From Syngnathus acus (Eukaryota > Chordata > Actinopteri > Syngnathiformes > Syngnathidae), in NCBI RefSeq assembly GCF_901709675.1, contig NC_051100.1:1-64000 (forward strand): a stretch of 64,000 nucleotides of DNA, written 5' to 3'. This document shows, one piece after another, positions 59,201 to 64,000 of this stretch. The notes below the pieces were generated by a model. That model did not search any database. It had not been told where the DNA came from and worked only from the letters and a program-made list of their open reading frames with translations. The first letter of the stretch is position 1. Every line of letters begins with the position of its first letter. The position numbers were made by a program, and so were the translations under genes.

Positions 59201-62200
59201 TCACCTGCTCTTGCTTGTCTTCCTCCTAAGGAAAGAAGAAAAAACATGATTCCTGCGCTTCGGTTCTGAAGTCCAAAATTGGTTTTCTACCGCTCACTGT
59301 ATGTGCTCCCACAAAGACAAGCAAGCATTCATATCAAAATCACAGCTCAACATTGACTTGACCATGTTTGACTGTGGTTAGTGACTTTCCAATTTCACTG
59401 GTGTGGAAAAGCGTTGTCTGGCAAGAGCAGCACCCAAAGGCTCTCACCCAACAATCAAGAAGGGTTCAATGTTTAAAGACAACGATAGATTTGCAAACTC
59501 ACAGTCCAATGACTCATTTTGAATGGCAGTTAGCAAAGACAAAGCAAGTTAACTGTTAACAGAGACCTGGTTCAGTGATCCATGGCCTCCTGTCTTCAGA
59601 ACCATTGCCGAGATGACGTAGAGAAGGAACAGTAGTCCCGGGTTAACATACACCGGCCAGTCATATTCCGTGTTGAGGCTGAAGTCGTACGGTGTCGAGC
59701 AGTTTCCAGGTTTGATAATGTCCTTCAGACCAAAGAGCCTTCGGAGAAACAACCCAAAACAGAAAAGACGACGTCACCATCCGACCCATCTGAGTAAATT
59801 GCCTTGCCTGCCTGCATTGTTTGAGCATTTGCTGATTTTGGCAGGCACGCAGGCAGACACGCGAACCAGTGAATCCATCTTATGCACGTAAACGCATAAT
59901 GTCTCCAAAGATACACTTGACTGCAGTTACCTTCTTGAAAATGATGACTGTACGGCTGTAATCTTACCTTGCCCACAGACTGCGTGGTGGAAAGAGAACC
60001 TGGGCCAGAAGACACTGGTATAGGTAGAGACCAAGAATGTGGCCAGCGGTGAAGAAGCCCACCATCATGTAGAGCGTGTTGAAAGCCAGGGGACTCATTG
60101 GAAGGTGACATGCCCACCACGTGCAGACAGCCAGGAAAAGCAGGAAGTAGACGGCTGAGAAAGCCGAGGGCAATGCGATTCCTAGAGAGAAACAAAGGCA
60201 AAAGCGCACATGCTAGAAAAACATTTGATTGATTCGTCCACTCACATGGTTCCCATGCAACAGCCAACTCGACTGGCTAAAAGAAATTTGAACGCAGGTC
60301 CCACCGGCCAAAGCAAGTAGGCTGACGGCAAAGATTCTCCAAAGGTCTAGCAGTACTTTATGGACCACCGCCTTTAGACGCTCAGCCAGCTGCTTGGCCA
60401 AGGTTGCCGTCGAAAGATCCCGAGCGGCGTCGCAAGGAAATGATCCTTCGTCATCCTCGTCCTCTGATTCTTGCTCACTTTCAGCCTCGTCGTTTGTTTC
60501 TTCTTCTTCTTCCTCCTCTTCTTCTTCTTGCATCTGTGTGAGGGACAGGACAGTATTTAAGGCTCATCATGAAGCCAAAACTAAATTTGATCCCATCCAA
60601 TGCCTACTATTTACTGGCATTACCAAATCCCCCCCAAATGATCATTTCACACGATAACAACTTACAGCGGTAATATTTGCTGCAGCCAGTATGTCTCGGG
60701 TCATGACTAATCTTCTACAAAGGATGATGGTTAACAAAGAAATAGCACACAGCACCAGGTCGGGACACAGTAGGCGCAACACAGTCCAAGGATCCTCCAG
60801 TGGAAGCCTGAGGAGAACACAGTTCATATTGGAGCCTTGGGATCCCCGGGATGAGCTGGACCAACCAAGCGGCATACCTGGACACTCCGATATGTCTGCT
60901 TATGGTAGCCATGTGCGAACAGTTGTCACCAATAGCAATGTTTAGAGGAGGATAGGTGTATAGGACGGTCTGGAAGCAGACATGAGCGAGTACAAACAGC
61001 AGACTGGTACAAAATATGGCTCTGATGAAATGGCCGGTATGTCCTGAAAGACAAAACACAAACAACATGGACATATTAAATGGAAGAATAAGGATGCTAT
61101 CGGGGTCTTAAATAAGCCTTCCTGGCGGGGCACCATGAGTAATGCTGTGGTTGTCCTGCCAGAACCAGCATCAGCATCAGCACCAGCACCAGCACTAGCA
61201 CCAGCACTAGCACCAGCACTAGCACCAGCACCAGCACCAGCACCAGCACCCGCACCCGCACTAGCCCTGCATGTTTGACACAAGTGGACTGCTGGTGGGT
61301 GCATAGGCACAAAACACCAATCAAGAAGGGTGAAGGGATGCTACCTTCCCCTCCCATCCCATCCCATCCCATCCCATCCCATCCCATCCCATCCACCAGG
61401 GTGAACCCCAATGTACAGGGGCCAAACCGGGGGGGGGTTATATGAGCGTATATGATGAATGCATCTACAGTGACCGCTTTTTTGATGTAACCGTTGATAG
61501 ACGACAACAATAATGTTCCATTAGTTTGACGCAAGTTGAAGAGAAAACTAATGGTGTGGAGGGAGCCATGCCCGTTTCGTCATACGATAAGTGGCTTTTC
61601 TCAGTCACACGGGCGGGCGCTCTTACCTCTGATGGTGTGTTTGTTGGGACACAGAAACCAGGGCAGCAACAACAGGTAAACAAAGTAGACCAGGGAGAGT
61701 ACGTTGTAGCGAAGAAGACAAGCTGCAGAAACACAAATGAGCAACAGCATATTTGCAACTGATACGGCACAAGGAGAATGGAAATGTATTTACAGGTACG
61801 GCGGATCCCCGCTATTCACGGGCCGGTTTGGCCTGTGAATAACGAGAACATTCTTCGAAAATGTTGGTGCATACACTGTTCTTAGAAAAGACGTCTGAAC
61901 GTGTGAAATAAATTGCGTTTTTTGTTACAGAGGGGGGGGGGGGCTCGGAAATAGTCTCGCCCGGGGAGTGATTCAGTGTAGAACCGCCACTGAGAAGGGG
62001 GAGTGCTCGCAAATACACTGTGCCGTCTGTTACTAACAATCCGAAATCTTACAAACTACAATTCAATGAATTATACTGAAACTTGTGTTGCTAAATATCT
62101 TGAAAGGCAGGTGTAGGGCACACATATGGTTTCTGTCAATCCCAAGGTAAATACCTGACATTTCATTTCATATTCCACGTCAAATGAAGTGGTTTCTCAC

Positions 62201-62597
62201 ACGTATACCGAAATGGAAACTTTTTCAAAACTACGGATTATGACACATCACAACTTGCACTTATCTGCCCATAACCAAGTTGATCGATGTGTTGTTAAGA
62301 TGTGCCCTACATGTTTTCCAAAGATAGGGAAGGTTGGAGGTAGTTGAAAAGAACACAACTCTTAAACAAACGTTACGCCCTCAAACATAACGTTGATGTC
62401 ACATTCAACGTGTTCGAAAAGGCACATGACATGACGACAGTTTCGCTTAGGGAGCTTGGAAAGTACTGCACGAGAACAATGCCACACTTGTTGTCTTGAC
62501 TGTTTTCATCCATTCAAAAGTTCGACTGCTTACCTGTTAACAAAACGACCGGCAGAAAAAAGCAGTAAATAAGCCAAACAGTCACTTGAAGATCCAT
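43475..62597 (-). CDS. piezo1: Piezo-type mechanosensitive cation channel 1, complete, 53 coding exons
   Basis: Trimeric plasma-membrane channel opened by membrane tension. Exons 5'->3': 62597-62534, 61722-61627, 61043-60878, 60807-60666, 60533-60305, 60181-59968, 59738-59567, 59225-59112, 59038-58966, 58752-58658, 58516-58437, 58352-58172, 58041-57936, 57632-57451, 56614-56466, 56392-56234, 56104-56046, 55945-55779, 55451-55275, 55006-54881, 54797-54597, 54400-54196, 53911-53807, 53709-53553, 53185-52942, 52732-52636, 52199-52043, 51723-51634, 51451-51369, 51141-51041, 50884-50740, 50545-50489, 50136-49964, 49890-49793, 49686-49513, 49380-49113, 48811-48623, 48434-48285, 48200-48026, 47791-47656, 47491-47344, 47201-47049, 46790-46729, 46650-46492, 46404-46257, 46002-45814, 45577-45485, 45328-45156, 44914-44792, 44717-44638, 44522-44333, 43818-43677, 43591-43475. 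All phases close: 2510 aa (human 2521). Landmarks: start [20 protein letters not shown]; blade helices such as [10 protein letters not shown]; anchor and cap regions with [15 protein letters not shown]; inner helix/[24 protein letters not shown]-terminal [18 protein letters not shown]. Exon 5 codes a Glu run. No break was seen. It reads as piezo1 rather than piezo2 over most exons. Confidence 0.97.
43860..44180 (+). mobile_element. 3' UTR of an L2-like LINE
   Basis: In the penultimate coding intron of piezo1 (43819-44332). It has TTGCGCTATATTCTGACTG, a TTTATTTAT-rich part, CACCGTGGGATAGTGGGAAC, and an end GACAATAAAGCAGACTTTGAC. The same 3' end is seen in reverse at 56938-57130, which shows that it is a dispersed element. 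No ORF is left. Confidence 0.75.
44195..44267. repeat. GA-rich satellite with a 14-bp subrepeat
   Basis: Five GA runs, each broken by GC at regular spacing (GAGAGAGAGAGCGA-like unit), next to the 3' end of the LINE fragment at 43860-44180. Confidence 0.93.
46855..46892. repeat. CATGG pentamer microsatellite
   Basis: Imperfect CATGG repeats in a piezo1 intron (between exons 42 and 43). Confidence 0.9.
53208..53242. repeat. GA microsatellite near a piezo1 acceptor
   Basis: A GA run on the plus strand (CT on the sense strand) about 22-56 bp upstream of the piezo1 exon 25 acceptor at 53185, where it can serve as polypyrimidine tract. Confidence 0.9.
53992..54069. repeat. GGGA/GA compound microsatellite
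   Basis: GGGA run, GA run and a second GGGA run in the piezo1 intron between exons 22 and 23. Confidence 0.95.
56106..56151. repeat. GGGA tetranucleotide microsatellite touching a splice acceptor
   Basis: About eleven GGGA units end 2 bp from the piezo1 exon 17 acceptor (56104). On the sense strand this is a pure CCCT tract forming the polypyrimidine tract. Confidence 0.93.
56827..57363. mobile_element. hAT MITE with an 8-bp target duplication, interrupted by a LINE 3' end
   Basis: Ends CAGGGGTGCCCAAAC and GGGCACCCCTG are flanked by GTCTATAG on both sides (56819-56826 and 57364-57371). The right part has GATCGACC motifs. Positions 56938-57130 are a foreign insert, the reverse of the LINE 3' end seen at 43860-44180. 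It lies in piezo1 intron 14. Confidence 0.9.
56938..57130 (-). mobile_element. LINE 3' end nested in a hAT MITE
   Basis: Starts CAAAGTCAAAGTCAGCTTTATTGTC and includes CATCCCACGGTGACGAGAC, the reverse complement of the 3' end of the L2-like element at 43860-44180. It inserted after the MITE. Confidence 0.8.
61165..61261. repeat. CAGCAC-type hexamer/12-mer minisatellite
   Basis: Repeats of AGCACC and AGCACTAGCACC in piezo1 intron 2. The minus-strand reading frames through it (Ala-Gly or Val-Leu runs) are artefacts. Confidence 0.93.
61351..61394. repeat. CCCAT pentamer microsatellite
   Basis: About eight CCCAT units in piezo1 intron 2. The rest of this 811-bp first intron (61723-62533) holds no recognised feature. 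Confidence 0.95.
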
Positions 62598-63605
62598 GTC
62601 CCGGCAGGTCAATCTGAACCCTGATGGCTGCGAAGTTTCGATCAAATGTTCACATATTTCAAGAGCAATGATTGTAAATTTGCCAAGTTGTTCAAGAAGG
62701 AAACAGTCCCGGTAACGTTGCTAGTGTACTTTGGAAGGACACGAGTTCGAAATGCGTCCTTAATTGTCATATCGCCGCCCCTCGGTGCCGATTCGAAGCA
62801 GAGGGAGGCGACTCATTCCGCTGGTTCTGCCGGCAAGGAAAAGGTTGACTTGCGTGTCTTCCGCTGGAAGTGAGCCCAGCCGAAGTAATGTGGATGGAAA
62901 AAGTGATTCATGGGCCTCTGAAGGACGTTCATATTGGAATACTTCATAGTTGCTGCCTGGTGGTGGTTGGTCACCTGGCCTCTGAAAATTGTTGTCCTCT
63001 AAGTCTGCAGTGAGCGCAGACGAGTGGCGCATATAAAACAATTGATCCTGAACCAATTGATCCTTACTGTAACTTAGTTTTCATTTGACTAGTTCGTTGG
63101 AATGACAACAATTTTCAACTCTAAGCAGTATTCGCCTGTGACAGTCTCCACAGACGGTGAGCCAACTATTGTTGAACGGATGCCCCCACCTGTTACAAAT
63201 CATTTCCAGTTTGCAAGTTACTAGCACCCTCTAGCTCAGGCGTGTCAAACTCATTTTGGTCCGCTACAGCAGAATGCGTGCGCGCACACACGATATATAT
63301 CACAATACGTTTTTTTTTATGCTAGTTACTCATCTTTATGCATTTTTTAAAAATTCTTATTCTTATTGATGCTGTTTCAACTGTGCAGGTTTCTAGGAGG
63401 TCAGCTATAGTCTTTTGTTTTTGTAATTTCAAAAAAATAGATATATATTTTGACCTAGTGTTCTTGTCGTCGTTTGCGATTCAGGACGCATGCGCGCCTC
63501 GGATCGTGCGACGGTTGTCATAAGACTGTTTGTATGCTTAAGACAAGCGTATAGCAAACAGCAGTCCATGTAAGTGGACATTGAGGATCAGTGCTAGTCA
63601 CTTCA
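62598..63605. other. Shared upstream region of piezo1 and aprt; contains a MITE end
   Basis: The two genes start 1.0 kb apart in opposite directions, so this stretch should contain both promoters. No clear TATA box at either start. At 63238 there is CAGGCGTGTCAAACTCATTTTGG, which I recognise as the end of a common vertebrate hAT-type element; only about 50 bp of it are visible before a CA/GC-rich stretch and AT-rich DNA. Confidence 0.55.
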
Positions 63606-64000
63606 ATGGAAGGCCGCTCAGAATCCCAAATTCAACTGCTTCGTCGGCATATCCATGCCGTTCCAGACTTTCCTAAGAAGGGCATCTTGTTCAGGTAACA
63701 GATCGATCACATGCGCGAGTGAGTACCCGGAAGCAGGTTTTGAGGTGAAAAGAATTCTGAACTTGCTCAATTTTTTTGTATTTTTGTCAACTTGTGCAGA
63801 TATGACTGTATACTTGTGCACGCTCACTTATAAATGAAATATGATCAGATTGATTTTCTAGCAAATTTTAATGCCACATTCTGGACTGCTATTTGACCTA
63901 ATACTGGTATGGCTCACTGATTCTCATGAATATAAAATATCCATTTGTGTGTCTCCTCCAGAGATATCTCTCCCATCCTGAAGGAGCCAACTGCCTTAAC
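63606..64000 (+). CDS. aprt: Adenine phosphoribosyltransferase, 5' part only
   Basis: Salvages adenine to AMP using PRPP, in the cytosol. Exon 1 is 63606-63694 (MEGRSESQIQLLRRHIHAVP then DFPKKGILFR), donor GTAACA. Exon 2 starts at 63962 after CTCCTCCAG and reads DISPILKEPTAL up to the window edge. The PDFP...G..FRDISP.L..P stretch is the conserved N-terminus of vertebrate APRT; the PRPP-binding loop lies beyond the window. The phase joins (AG plus A gives Arg). The gene is truncated only by the window, not by a mutation. It faces piezo1 head-to-head, and PIEZO1 and APRT are also neighbours at human 16q24, which supports both calls. Confidence 0.92.

Noticed and set aside
62760-63056. 98-codon minus-strand ORF upstream of piezo1
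   Set aside because: It lies in the piezo1/aprt promoter interval, does not join to piezo1 in frame, and has no family features.
63618-63827. Minus-strand ORF over the aprt start
   Set aside because: Shadow of aprt exon 1 and its intron. The plus-strand reading matches the APRT N-terminus with correct splice phase.

Overview
This is 64 kb of vertebrate nuclear DNA, almost certainly a teleost fish. The basis is multi-exon genes with GT-AG introns, vertebrate-type proteins, compact introns, and fish-type repeats (tRNA-derived SINEs, L2-like, L1-like and Rex3/RTE-like LINEs, hAT MITEs). The left end looks like a chromosome end. C-rich CCCTAA-bearing repeats run 5'->3' from base 1, which is the orientation expected for a left telomere.

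Region 1 (1-8644) is pure tandem repeat. A 40-bp unit built on CCCTAA repeats fills 1-5175. It passes abruptly, inside a shared 9-mer, into a 22-24-bp satellite (5174-8578), followed by three copies of a 15-mer. Region 2 (8645-16568) is subtelomeric repeat DNA: a degenerate repeat family, LINE fragments, a 1.9-kb near-perfect palindrome, a roughly 400-bp tandem repeat in which each copy keeps TGACGTCA, tRNA-like SINE heads, and inverted-repeat elements. I see no host gene there.

Region 3 (16569-64000) is ordinary gene-rich euchromatin with five protein-coding genes. In order they are zswim8 (minus, 26 exons, 1896 aa; cullin-RING substrate receptor), degs1 (plus, 3 exons, 323 aa; dihydroceramide desaturase), ddx51 (minus, 16 coding exons, 656 aa; ribosome-biogenesis DEAD-box helicase), piezo1 (minus, 53 coding exons, 2510 aa; mechanosensitive cation channel) and aprt (plus, first exon and start of the second; adenine salvage). 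I assembled exon boundaries by hand from splice signals and reading phase. All phases close in zswim8, degs1, ddx51 and piezo1, so these look intact. zswim8/degs1 and piezo1/aprt are head-to-head pairs with 1.3-kb and 1.0-kb intergenic spaces. The genes do not form a functional pathway; their grouping is chromosomal neighbourhood only.

No tRNA or rRNA gene, CRISPR array or prokaryotic feature was seen. The most unusual material is the composite telomere-like array with its microhomology junction, and the subtelomeric palindrome and CRE-bearing repeats. The protein-coding genes look conventional.
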